From: Tepidimonas sp.
GTDB lineage: Bacteria; Pseudomonadota; Gammaproteobacteria; Burkholderiales; Burkholderiaceae_C
DNA length: 8,195 nucleotides
NCBI GenBank assembly: GCA_025054905.1
Contig: JANWZF010000012.1
Coordinates: forward strand, 1 to 8,195
Direction of reading: 5' to 3'
In this document: in pieces, positions 1 to 7,907 of the stretch
How the letters are laid out: each line of letters starts with the position of its first letter
Position numbering within the stretch: position 1 is the first letter of the stretch
The notes under the pieces: generated by a model
What the model was told of the DNA's origin: nothing
Database searches by the model: none
Seen by the model: only the letters and a program-made list of their open reading frames with translations
Made by a program: the position numbers and the translations under genes

Positions 1-381
1 GACCTGGAGGATTTTCTGGAGCAGATCCGCCAGATGAAGAAGATGGGGGGGCTGTCCAGCCTGCTGGACAAGCTGCCCACGCAGCTGGCGGCCAAGGCCG
101 GCGAGGCCGACCTCAGCCGCGCCGAGAAGGACATCCGCCGCAAGGAGGGCATCATCTGCGCGATGACGCCCGAGGAACGGCGTCACCCGGAGATCATCAA
201 GGCCAGCCGCAAGCGCCGCATCGCCGCCGGGGCCGGCGTGCAGGTGCAGGACGTCAACCGTCTGCTCAAGGAGTTTGAGCAGATGCAGGCGATGATGAAA
301 AAGATGCAGGGCGGCGGCTTGATGAAAATGATGAAGCGGCTGGGCGCGCTGAAGGGCTTGCCGGGCCTGCCGGGGCGCTGA
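1..381 (+). CDS. ffh: Signal recognition particle protein Ffh, C-terminal part (5' end outside window)
   Basis: The visible 126 residues are the methionine-rich M domain of Ffh, the SRP54 homologue. Ffh binds 4.5S RNA and the signal sequences of nascent membrane proteins and delivers ribosomes to FtsY at the inner membrane. The reading frame is open from the first base (DLEDFLEQIRQMKKMGG), so the NG GTPase domain lies upstream of the window. Visible signatures are the finger-loop region KKMGGLSSLLDKLP, the MTPEERRHPEII helix, the RNA-binding segment SRKRRIAAGAG followed by VQDVNRLLKEF, and a Met/Lys-rich tail (MQAMMKKMQGGGLMKMMKRL). The usual RIAxGSG is RIAAGAG here, a mild variation. It ends in TGA at 379-381. 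Family assignment is secure; only the N-terminal part cannot be judged. Confidence 0.96.
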   Translation, partial: DLEDFLEQIRQMKKMGGLSSLLDKLPTQLAAKAGEADLSRAEKDIRRKEGIICAMTPEERRHPEIIKASRKRRIAAGAGVQVQDVNRLLKEFEQMQAMMKKMQGGGLMKMMKRLGALKGLPGLPGR

Positions 382-488
382 GCGCATCAGGCGGGTCGGG
401 TCAGGCGGCTCTGGACTGCTGGCGCGCGCTGGGGGGATTGATCCAACGCAAGCGATGGCGTCATGGTGCCGCGTACGATGATGCCGTG
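382..488. other. Intergenic gap between ffh and the membrane protein gene
   Basis: No gene, convincing terminator or good promoter was seen in these 107 bases. The 8-base word TCAGGCGG occurs twice (387-394 and 401-408). A perfect 5-base inverted repeat straddles the ffh stop (375-385) but has only one base between its arms, so it cannot form a normal hairpin, and no T run follows. Read-through from ffh into the downstream gene is therefore possible. Confidence 0.4.
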
Positions 489-1112
489 ATGGTGCTGGAG
501 CTTGCGCTGACCGTGCTGGCGCTGGCCGCGGCCTTGGCGGTGCGGCCCTGGCGGCTGCTGCGCGGGCCCCTGTTGTCGCCGACTCTGGCGGCCTTGGCTG
601 TGCTGCCGTGGTTTTGGCTGCTGCCGCAAAAGCTGCCCTCGGGCATGGCGGTGCAGCTTTCCGGCGCCAGCCTGCTGGTGCTGATGCTGGGCTGGCCGCT
701 GGCCGTGCCGGTGTTGCTGCTGGTGGCGCTGGTGGTGTGGTGGCTTGGCCACGCCGGCTGGGAGGCGGTGCTGTCGCAGTGGGTGTGGGTGGGGCTGGTG
801 CCGGCCACGCTGGCCCTGGTCATCGGCTGGGCGCTGCGGCGCTGGCTGCCGCCCAACGTGTTCATCTATACGCTGGGGCGCGGTTTTTTCGGGACGGCGG
901 TGGCGCTGTTTGCTTCCGGTGCCCTGTACGAGGGGATCCACCACCTGATGGAGGGCGTGACCGTGCACGAAGCGCTGGTGGCGCGCTGGCTGATGGCTTG
1001 GGGCGACGCTTTTCTGACCGGGATGTTCGCCGCGGTGTTTGTGGCCTTTGCGCCGCAGTGGCTGGCGACCTGGTCCGATGAGCGCTACCTGCGCCCGCCG
1101 CCCAAGACGTGA
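489..1112 (+). CDS. Polytopic membrane protein, CbiM-like / COG3235-type (putative)
   Basis: A 207-residue, very hydrophobic protein with about five or six likely membrane segments: roughly residues 3-18, 28-46, 54-86, 95-118, 130-150 and 168-190. The motifs QLSGASLLVLMLGWPLA (56-72), NVFIYTLGRGFFG (123-135) and WGDAFLTGMFAAVFVAF (171-187) resemble the core of energy-coupling-factor permease (S-component) proteins of the CbiM class, as recalled for the uncharacterised family COG3235. The N-terminal histidine motif (MHIPDG) that binds cobalt or nickel in true CbiM/NikM is absent, and no ATPase or T-component gene lies beside it, so a metal-transport role is not supported. ATG 489 was chosen because the hydrophobic start follows directly. 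An in-frame TTG at 438 would add 17 polar residues. Neither start has a good ribosome binding site. Spacing to ffh is 107 bp. The gene is clearly coding; its function is unknown. Confidence 0.72.
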   Translation: MVLELALTVLALAAALAVRPWRLLRGPLLSPTLAALAVLPWFWLLPQKLPSGMAVQLSGASLLVLMLGWPLAVPVLLLVALVVWWLGHAGWEAVLSQWVWVGLVPATLALVIGWALRRWLPPNVFIYTLGRGFFGTAVALFASGALYEGIHHLMEGVTVHEALVARWLMAWGDAFLTGMFAAVFVAFAPQWLATWSDERYLRPPPKT

Positions 1113-1168
1113 GGTCGGCGCTCGGCGGCGAGGCCACCCCGTAGCGGTCGGCAGCCCAGCCCAGCAGA

Positions 1169-1702
1169 TCAGGTGCGCTCGTAGGTGACGAAGGCGTAGG
1201 GCAGCCCGTCGTCGCTGAGGTGGGGTTCGCGGGCGGTTTCGCGCCAGTCCGGCCCCAGCACCGGGGCATGCGCGTCGCCGTCGAAATCGCGTCCGATTTC
1301 GGTCACCACGGCGCGTTGCGCCAGCGGCGCGGCCTGGGCGTAGACCTGGGCGCCGCCGATCACCCAGACCTCGGCGGGCAGCTGACCGCCGGGGTCGCGC
1401 AGGGTGCGGCAGTGGTCCAGTGCCGCCTGCAGGCTGGCGACGGGGATGGCGCCGGCGGCCCGCACGGCTGCGGCGCGCTGCTCATCGCGCGTCAGCACCA
1501 GGTTGATGCGCCCCGGCAGCGGCCGAAAGCGGGGGGGCAGCGACTCCCACGTCGTGCGCCCCATGATGACCGGGCAGCCCTGCGTCAGGCGGCGAAAGTG
1601 CGCCAGATCCTGCGGCAGGTGCCAAGGCAGCGCCGGTTGGCCGTTGCGGCTGCAGCCGATGACCCCATTGGCCGCGCGGGCGTAAATCAGGTTGACTCGC
1701 AT
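1169..1702 (-). CDS. folA: Dihydrofolate reductase
   Basis: A 177-residue cytoplasmic enzyme that reduces 7,8-dihydrofolate to tetrahydrofolate with NADPH, feeding thymidylate, purine and methionine synthesis. It is the target of trimethoprim in bacteria. The length is slightly above the 159 residues of the E. coli enzyme. Family signatures are all present: NGVIG (12-16), the active-site loop PWHLPQDLAHFRR (26-38) with Trp27 and the catalytic acid Asp32 (E. coli Trp22/Asp27), the NADPH-binding PVIMGRTTWESLP (44-56), LPGR (62-65), VWVIGGAQVYA (112-122), and the C-terminal DGDAHAP (141-147). A few extra residues (around NGQPALP) sit just before the active-site Trp. The ATG at 1702 gives the expected MRVNLIYA start; upstream codons in this frame are open but unlike DHFR. 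No thyA lies next to it. It diverges from alaS (78 bp) and converges on the membrane protein gene (56 bp). Confidence 0.97.
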   Translation of the reverse strand: MRVNLIYARAANGVIGCSRNGQPALPWHLPQDLAHFRRLTQGCPVIMGRTTWESLPPRFRPLPGRINLVLTRDEQRAAAVRAAGAIPVASLQAALDHCRTLRDPGGQLPAEVWVIGGAQVYAQAAPLAQRAVVTEIGRDFDGDAHAPVLGPDWRETAREPHLSDDGLPYAFVTYERT

Positions 1703-1714
1703 GATGAAGCCCGA

Positions 1715-1742
1715 AGCATAGCGCGCCGACCCCACCCGTAAA
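1715..1742 (-). promoter_or_regulatory. Candidate folA promoter
   Basis: On the minus strand, TTTACG (1742-1737) and TATGCT (1720-1715) are separated by 16 bases and each match the sigma-70 hexamers at 4 of 6 positions. Transcription would begin only a few bases before the folA ATG at 1702, giving a very short leader. This is a weak, by-eye match. Confidence 0.2.
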
Positions 1743-1744
1743 AT
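1739..1744 (+). promoter_or_regulatory. Candidate -10 element for alaS
   Basis: TAAAAT matches the -10 consensus at 5 of 6 positions and lies 36 bases before the alaS ATG, which would give a leader of about 30 nt. No acceptable -35 hexamer lies 16-18 bases upstream. A TTGACT at 1692-1697 inside folA is too far away. This is tentative. Confidence 0.25.
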
Positions 1745-1780
1745 GAGATCTTTTGTCAGCCCAATACCAGCCTTGAAGCC

Positions 1781-4435
1781 ATGAGCCCAGCCGCCGACCG
1801 ACCGTTCTTTTCTGTCGCCGACATCCGGCGCACGTTCCTGGACTTCTTTGCCCAGCGCGGCCACACCGTGGTGCCGTCCAGCCCGCTGATCCCGGGCAAC
1901 GACCCGACGTTGATGTTCACCAACTCGGGCATGGTGCAGTTCAAGGACGTTTTTCTCGGCACCGACAAGCGGCCTTACGTGCGGGCGGCCTCCGTCCAGG
2001 CCTGCCTGCGCGCCGGCGGCAAGCACAACGACCTGGAAAACGTCGGCTACACCGCGCGCCACCATACGTTCTTCGAGATGCTGGGCAACTGGTCGTTTGG
2101 CGACTACTTCAAGCGCGAGAGCCTGAAGTGGTCGTGGGAGCTGCTGACCGAGGTCTTCAAGCTGCCGCCCGAGCGCCTGTGGGCCACCGTCTACCACGAG
2201 GATGACGAGTCCTACGACATCTGGACGCGGGAGATTGGCCTGCCGCCCGAGCGCGTGGTGCGCATCGGTGACAACAAGGGCGGCAAGTACCAGAGCGACA
2301 ACTTCTGGATGATGGCCGACACCGGCCCGTGCGGGCCATGTTCCGAGATCTTCTACGACCACGGCCCCGGGGTGCCCGGCGGCCCACCCGGCAGCCCGGA
2401 CGCCGACGGCGACCGCTACATCGAGATCTGGAACAACGTGTTCATGCAGTTTGACATGCAGCCCAATGGCTCGGTGCGGCCGCTGCCGGCGCCCTGCGTG
2501 GACACTGGCATGGGGCTGGAGCGGGTGGCGGCGATCCTGCAGGGCGTGCACAGCAACTACGAGATCGATCTGTTCCGCGCGCTGATCGAGGCCGCCGTCC
2601 GCGTCACCGGCGCCCAGGATCGGGGCAGCCCGAGTCTGCGCGTCATCGCCGACCACATCCGCGCCACCGCGTTTCTGGTGGCCGACGGGGTCATCCCCAG
2701 CAACGAAGGCCGCGGCTACGTGCAGCGGCGCATCATCCGCCGCGCGATCCGCCACGGCTACAAGCTGGGCTGCAAGGCACCGTTTTTTCACCAGCTGGTG
2801 CCGGACCTGGTGGCGCAGATGGGGCAGGCTTACCCTCATCTGGCCGCCCAGCAGCAGCGCATCATGGAGGTGCTGCGCGCCGAGGAGGAGCGCTTCTTCG
2901 AAACGCTGGAGCACGGCATGGACATCCTGGAGGCGGCACTGGCCGGCGGCGCGCGCACGCTGCCGGGCGAGTTGGCCTTCAAGCTGCACGACACCTACGG
3001 CTTTCCGCTGGACCTCACCAGCGACGTCTGCCGCGAGCGCGGGGTGACGGTGGATGTGGCCGGCTTTGAGGCCGCGATGCAGCGCCAGAAGGAGCAGGCG
3101 CGCGCGGCTGGCAAATTCAGGATGGAGCGCGTGCTGGACTATGCCGGGCCGGACAACCGTTTCGTCGGCTACGAGCACCTGCGCGCCGAGGCCAAGGTGG
3201 TGGCCCTCTACCACGAGGGCACGCCAGTGGCCGAACTGAAGACCGGCCAAAGCGGCATCGTCGTGCTGGATGCGACGCCGTTTTATGCCGAAAGCGGCGG
3301 TCAGGTCGGCGACAGCGGCGTGCTGACCAGCGGCTCGATGCGCTTTGAGGTGCACGACACGCAGAAAATCAAGGCCCACGTGCATGGGCACCACGGGGTG
3401 GTGGCGCAGGGGGTGATCGCCTTGGGCGACCACGTGACCGCGCAGGTGGACGGGGCGCGGCGCGCCGCCACGATGCGCAACCATTCCGCCACCCATCTGC
3501 TGCACAAGGCGTTGCGCGAGGTGCTCGGCGAGCATGTGCAGCAAAAGGGTTCGCTGGTCGATCACGAGCGCACGCGCTTTGACTTTTCGCACCATGCCCC
3601 GCTGACGGCCGAGGAGCTGCGCTCGATCGAAGCGCGCGTCAACGACGAGATTCTGGCCAACAGCGCCACCCAGGCCCGGGTGATGCCGCTGGAGCAGGCC
3701 AAGGCCGCCGGAGCCATGATGCTGTTTGGCGAAAAGTACGGCGAGACCGTGCGCGTGCTGGACATCGGCAGCAGCCGCGAGCTGTGCGGTGGCACGCATG
3801 TGGCGCGCACCGGCGACATCGGCCTGTTCAAGATCGTGGCCGAAAGCGGCGTGGCCGCCGGCATCCGGCGCGTCGAGGCGGTCACCGGCACGCAGGCGCT
3901 GGCCTACCTGCAGCAGCTGGAGCAGCAGATCGGGCAGGCCGCCGCGGCGCTGAAGGCCCCGCTGCCGGAGCTGGTGCCGCGCATCGAGCAGACGCAGCAG
4001 CGCGTGCGCGAGCTGGAAAAGGAGATCGAGGCGCTCAAGGCGCGCCTGGCCGGGGCGCAGGCCGACGAGCTGGCCACGCAGGCGGTGGCGCTGGGTGAGG
4101 TGCACGTGCTGGCCGCGCGGCTGGACGGGGCCGACGCCAAAGTGCTGCGCGAGGCGGTCGACCGCCTGAAGGCGCGGCTGGGCCGCGCGGTGGTGGTGCT
4201 GGCCAGCGTCGACGGGGGCAAAGTGCAGCTGTGCGCCGGCATCACGGCGGACCTGGTGGCGCAGGGTCTCAAGGCCGGCGAGCTGGTCGGCGCGGTGGCG
4301 CAGCAGGTGGGGGGCAAAGGCGGCGGCAAGCCCGATCTGGCCATGGCCGGCGGTACCGACGCGGCGGCACTGCCGCGCGCGCTGGCCAGCGTCGTGCCGT
4401 GGGTGCAGGCGCGGCTGCAGCCTCAGCCGGTCTAA
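1781..4435 (+). CDS. alaS: Alanyl-tRNA synthetase
   Basis: An 884-residue class II aminoacyl-tRNA synthetase that charges tRNA-Ala and hydrolyses mischarged Ser/Gly-tRNA. The length is close to the E. coli enzyme (about 875). The catalytic domain (about 1-250) shows MFTNSGMVQFKDVFLG, RAGGKHNDLENVG, the motif HHTFFEMLGNWSFGDYFK, and the motif-3 segment VDTGMGLERVA (240-250). A tRNA-recognition region follows. The editing domain has its four zinc ligands: HSATH (His568, His572) and CGGTH (Cys669, His673). A coiled-coil linker spans about 707-757, and the C-Ala domain ends with the family signature GGKGGGKPDLAMAGG (about 843-858). The protein is intact, with no missing catalytic residue. The start gives the usual SVADIRRTFLDFFAQRGH context; the upstream Shine-Dalgarno is weak (GAAG close to the ATG). 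The usual partner recX/recA is not adjacent. The stop codon overlaps that of the convergent regulator gene. Confidence 0.98.
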   Translation: MSPAADRPFFSVADIRRTFLDFFAQRGHTVVPSSPLIPGNDPTLMFTNSGMVQFKDVFLGTDKRPYVRAASVQACLRAGGKHNDLENVGYTARHHTFFEMLGNWSFGDYFKRESLKWSWELLTEVFKLPPERLWATVYHEDDESYDIWTREIGLPPERVVRIGDNKGGKYQSDNFWMMADTGPCGPCSEIFYDHGPGVPGGPPGSPDADGDRYIEIWNNVFMQFDMQPNGSVRPLPAPCVDTGMGLERVAAILQGVHSNYEIDLFRALIEAAVRVTGAQDRGSPSLRVIADHIRATAFLVADGVIPSNEGRGYVQRRIIRRAIRHGYKLGCKAPFFHQLVPDLVAQMGQAYPHLAAQQQRIMEVLRAEEERFFETLEHGMDILEAALAGGARTLPGELAFKLHDTYGFPLDLTSDVCRERGVTVDVAGFEAAMQRQKEQARAAGKFRMERVLDYAGPDNRFVGYEHLRAEAKVVALYHEGTPVAELKTGQSGIVVLDATPFYAESGGQVGDSGVLTSGSMRFEVHDTQKIKAHVHGHHGVVAQGVIALGDHVTAQVDGARRAATMRNHSATHLLHKALREVLGEHVQQKGSLVDHERTRFDFSHHAPLTAEELRSIEARVNDEILANSATQARVMPLEQAKAAGAMMLFGEKYGETVRVLDIGSSRELCGGTHVARTGDIGLFKIVAESGVAAGIRRVEAVTGTQALAYLQQLEQQIGQAAAALKAPLPELVPRIEQTQQRVRELEKEIEALKARLAGAQADELATQAVALGEVHVLAARLDGADAKVLREAVDRLKARLGRAVVVLASVDGGKVQLCAGITADLVAQGLKAGELVGAVAQQVGGKGGGKPDLAMAGGTDAAALPRALASVVPWVQARLQPQPV

Positions 4436-5361
4436 GCCGCAGCCCCGCCGGCCGGCGCAGCCGCAGCGGCGCGCATGTGCTCGACAAAGCGCTGCGCCGC
4501 CAGCGACAGGCGGCGGTCGCGCCGCCACACCAGCATCCAGCGGCGCTCGATCGGGGTGCCGCTCATCGGCACGATGGCCACGCCGTCGCGTGCCGGGTCG
4601 TCGGCCAGCGCGTGGCGCGACAGGATGGCCAGCCCAAGTCCGGCGGCCACGGCGTGCTTGATCGCTTCGTTGCTGCCCAGCGTGGCGCGGATCGAGGGCT
4701 GCAGGCCGTGCGCGCGCAGCCACGCTTCGGTGGCCAATCGCGTGCCGGAGCCGGGTTCGCGCAGCAGCAGCGGCGCGCCTTGCAGCCGCTGCCGCGGCAC
4801 GCGGCCCTGGCGTGTCCAGGGATGGCCCAGCGGAGCGATCAGCACCAGCGGGTTGTCCATCAACGGCAGGCTCTCCAGCGGCGGCTGATCCGGCGGCAGC
4901 ATCATGACCGCCAGCTCGATGGTCTCCTCACGCAGGCGGCGCACCACGGCGTCGCGGTTGTCCACCGCCAGCTCGATGTCGATACCCGGATGCTCGGTGG
5001 TGTAGCGATGCAACCACTGGGCGATGAAGTACTCGGTGGTGGTCACCCCAGCGATGCGCAGCACGCCGCGCTCCAGCCCGTGCAGCGCCTGCAGCTCGTC
5101 TTCGAAGCGTTGCCAGCGCGCAAACATGTCCAGGGCCGTGGCGCGCAGCATCCGCGCCGCCTCGGTGGGGCGGATGCCGCGGCCGGCGGGCTCCACCAGC
5201 ACGGTATCCAGGGCCGTCTGCAATTCGTGGATTTGTGCCGACACGGTGGGCTGGGTCAGGTGCAGCTCCTGCGCGGCGCGCGTGATCGAGCCCAGCCGCA
5301 CCACCGCCTCCAGCGTGCGCAGCTGGTGAAACGTGGCGCGGGGCGGGCGTATCGGAGTCAT
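4432..5361 (-). CDS. LysR-family transcriptional regulator, CbbR-like
   Basis: A 309-residue DNA-binding regulator of normal LysR length. The N-terminal winged helix-turn-helix is clear: FHQLRTLEAVVRLGSITRAAQELHLTQPTVSAQIHELQ (11-48), then a linker helix to about 90. A two-lobed effector-binding domain runs from about 97 to 295. The segments LLLREPGSGTR (198-208) and LGSNEAIKHAVAAGLGLAILSRH (228-250) resemble CbbR, the activator of Calvin-cycle operons, and its relatives. No cbb gene is visible here, so CbbR itself is not claimed. It is transcribed divergently from the isocitrate dehydrogenase gene across an AT-rich region with LysR-type dyads, so that gene is the likeliest target, alongside autoregulation. 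ATG 5361 was chosen because it leads directly into the HTH domain. In-frame alternatives at 5394 and 5412 would add 11 or 17 residues, would run through the putative operator, and are disfavoured. The C-terminal tail is Ala-rich. Confidence 0.93.
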   Translation of the reverse strand: MTPIRPPRATFHQLRTLEAVVRLGSITRAAQELHLTQPTVSAQIHELQTALDTVLVEPAGRGIRPTEAARMLRATALDMFARWQRFEDELQALHGLERGVLRIAGVTTTEYFIAQWLHRYTTEHPGIDIELAVDNRDAVVRRLREETIELAVMMLPPDQPPLESLPLMDNPLVLIAPLGHPWTRQGRVPRQRLQGAPLLLREPGSGTRLATEAWLRAHGLQPSIRATLGSNEAIKHAVAAGLGLAILSRHALADDPARDGVAIVPMSGTPIERRWMLVWRRDRRLSLAAQRFVEHMRAAAAAPAGGAAA

Positions 5362-5378
5362 CGGTTTTAATCTATATG

Positions 5379-5398
5379 AATCATCATAAAACATGATT
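5379..5398. promoter_or_regulatory. Second inverted repeat in the regulator/icd control region
   Basis: AATCAT (5379-5384) and ATGATT (5393-5398) form a perfect 6-bp inverted repeat around an 8-base spacer. It abuts the T-N11-A dyad, as expected if two regulator dimers bind side by side (recognition and activation sites). In such AT-rich DNA a chance palindrome is possible. Confidence 0.3.
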
Positions 5399-5412
5399 TG
5401 AATTCGATGCAA
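5383..5412 (-). promoter_or_regulatory. Candidate promoter of the LysR-family gene
   Basis: On the minus strand TATGAT (5388-5383; 5 of 6 matches) lies 18 bases after TTGCAT (5412-5407; first three bases matching). Predicted initiation near 5376 gives a leader of about 15 nt before the ATG at 5361. The -35 coincides with the dyad at 5398-5412. The assignment is tentative. Confidence 0.3.
5398..5412. promoter_or_regulatory. Putative LysR-type operator (T-N11-A dyad)
   Basis: An imperfect inverted repeat, TTG-N9-CAA with additional internal AT/AT pairing, contains the LysR-box pattern T-N11-A (T5399 to A5411). It lies between the divergent regulator and isocitrate dehydrogenase genes and overlaps the proposed -35 of the regulator promoter, which fits autorepression. 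The motif is short and can occur by chance; position is the main support. Confidence 0.4.
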
Positions 5413-5462
5413 TGGTGCGGCAGACTGCGGATGTTGTCAACCCACCACGACGGACGTTTGAG

Positions 5463-6935
<1,473 letters not shown>

Positions 6936-6944
6936 GGCAGCGCC

Positions 6945-7898
6945 TCAGTCGGGCGGTCCGGCCAGCTCCCGCGCGCTGGTGAACGCGCGCCGCTGGCCGG
7001 TGATCGGGTCATCGAAGGCGATGGCCCGCGCCAGCAGCCGCAGCGGTCGGGCCGGGTCGTCAGGGTCGTGCGGCCCGCGGCGCACGGTCGGGTAGAACGG
7101 GTCGTCCAGGATCGGCAGGCCCAGCGCCGCCATGTGTACGCGCAGCTGGTGGCGCTTGCCGGTGATCGGGCGCAGCCGGTACCGCGCCCACTGGCCCTGC
7201 GGCCCCAGGCGCTGCAGCGGCTCGATCCAGGTCTCGCTGTTGGGTGCGCGGCCTTCGTCGGGGGAGGCCTCACGCATGCGGTAAAAGGCCGCCTCGTCGG
7301 TGCACAGGTGGCTCAGGCGCCGCTGCGGCCACGGCCGATCGTCGCACCAGGGGGCGATGGCCTCGTAGGTCTTGTCCACCCGGCGCTCGCGAAACAGCCG
7401 CTGATAGGCGTCGCGTTCAGCGGCGCGCACGCTGAACAGCACCAGCCCGGCGGTGTCGCGGTCGATGCGGTGCAGCGGACTGAGCTCCGGCAGGCCCAGG
7501 CGCGCCTTCAGGCGTACCAACAGCGTCTCGCGCACGTAGCGCCCGCCGGGCGTCACCGGCAGGAAGTGCGGCTTGTCCACCACCAGCAGATGCTCGTCCT
7601 GAAACAGGATGGGTGCTTCGAACGGGATCGGCGCCTCGTCGGCCACATCGCGCCAGTAATAAATGCGCTGGCCGTGCAGGTAGGGGGTGTGTTCGTCCAA
7701 AGGCTGGCCCTGCTCGTCCACCACCTCGCCGCGGCGCAGACGCGCGCGCCATTGTTCACGCGGGATGCGTGGCAGCCGCTCGGCCAGGTGATCCAGCAGC
7801 GTCGGCCACGGGCTGTGGCGCAGACGCGGCAGCGCCAGACAGCACGGGCTGAGTCCATCGCGCAGGGCGATCGCAGCGCTTTTGGGTGGGCGGGCCAT
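6945..7898 (-). CDS. RluA-family RNA pseudouridine synthase
   Basis: A 317-residue enzyme that isomerises a uridine in rRNA or tRNA to pseudouridine. The catalytic motif is HRIDRDTAG (143-151), with Asp146 as the conserved nucleophilic aspartate of the HRLD motif. Other family landmarks are the N-terminal S4-like segment (about 33-84, ending TPYLHGQRIYYWRDV), ILFQDEHLLVVDKPHFLPV (97-115), KTYEAI, and the C-terminal PITGKRHQLRVHMAALGLPILDDPFYP. The overall form resembles proteobacterial enzymes often annotated as tRNA pseudouridine-32 / 23S rRNA pseudouridine-746 synthase, but the target uridine cannot be read from sequence, so no symbol is given. The ATG at 7898 is 9 bases after the ribD stop, pointing to co-transcription or translational coupling. 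No good Shine-Dalgarno precedes it. It converges on icd with 9 bases between stops. Confidence 0.93.
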   Translation of the reverse strand: MARPPKSAAIALRDGLSPCCLALPRLRHSPWPTLLDHLAERLPRIPREQWRARLRRGEVVDEQGQPLDEHTPYLHGQRIYYWRDVADEAPIPFEAPILFQDEHLLVVDKPHFLPVTPGGRYVRETLLVRLKARLGLPELSPLHRIDRDTAGLVLFSVRAAERDAYQRLFRERRVDKTYEAIAPWCDDRPWPQRRLSHLCTDEAAFYRMREASPDEGRAPNSETWIEPLQRLGPQGQWARYRLRPITGKRHQLRVHMAALGLPILDDPFYPTVRRGPHDPDDPARPLRLLARAIAFDDPITGQRRAFTSARELAGPPD

Positions 7899-7907
7899 GG
7901 CGCGTGC

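Noticed and set aside
375..385. Perfect inverted repeat over the ffh stop codon as a terminator
   Set aside because: The arms are separated by a single base and no T run follows, so a terminator hairpin is not feasible.
438..488. TTG start at 438 for the membrane protein
   Set aside because: It would add 17 polar residues before the first hydrophobic helix, and the G run before it is directly adjacent rather than correctly spaced. ATG 489 fits better.
387..968. Minus-strand open frame opposite the membrane protein gene
   Set aside because: Its predicted protein is dominated by His, Gln, Arg and Pro, typical of an antisense shadow, while the plus-strand frame encodes coherent membrane segments.
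1703..4723. A very long open frame on the minus strand antisense to alaS, continuous with the folA frame (about 1,000 codons without a stop before folA)
   Set aside because: It lies opposite alaS, which is unmistakable. The translation is His/Arg/Ala/Gln-rich with no recognisable domain. Stop-free antisense frames are expected in GC-rich genes. folA starts at its own ATG with a normal N-terminus.
5412..5462. ATG at 5412 as the icd start, and the mirrored ATG at 5412 (minus strand) as the regulator start
   Set aside because: Both would extend the proteins into the putative operator with residues lacking family similarity. ATG 5463 and ATG 5361 give normal N-termini.
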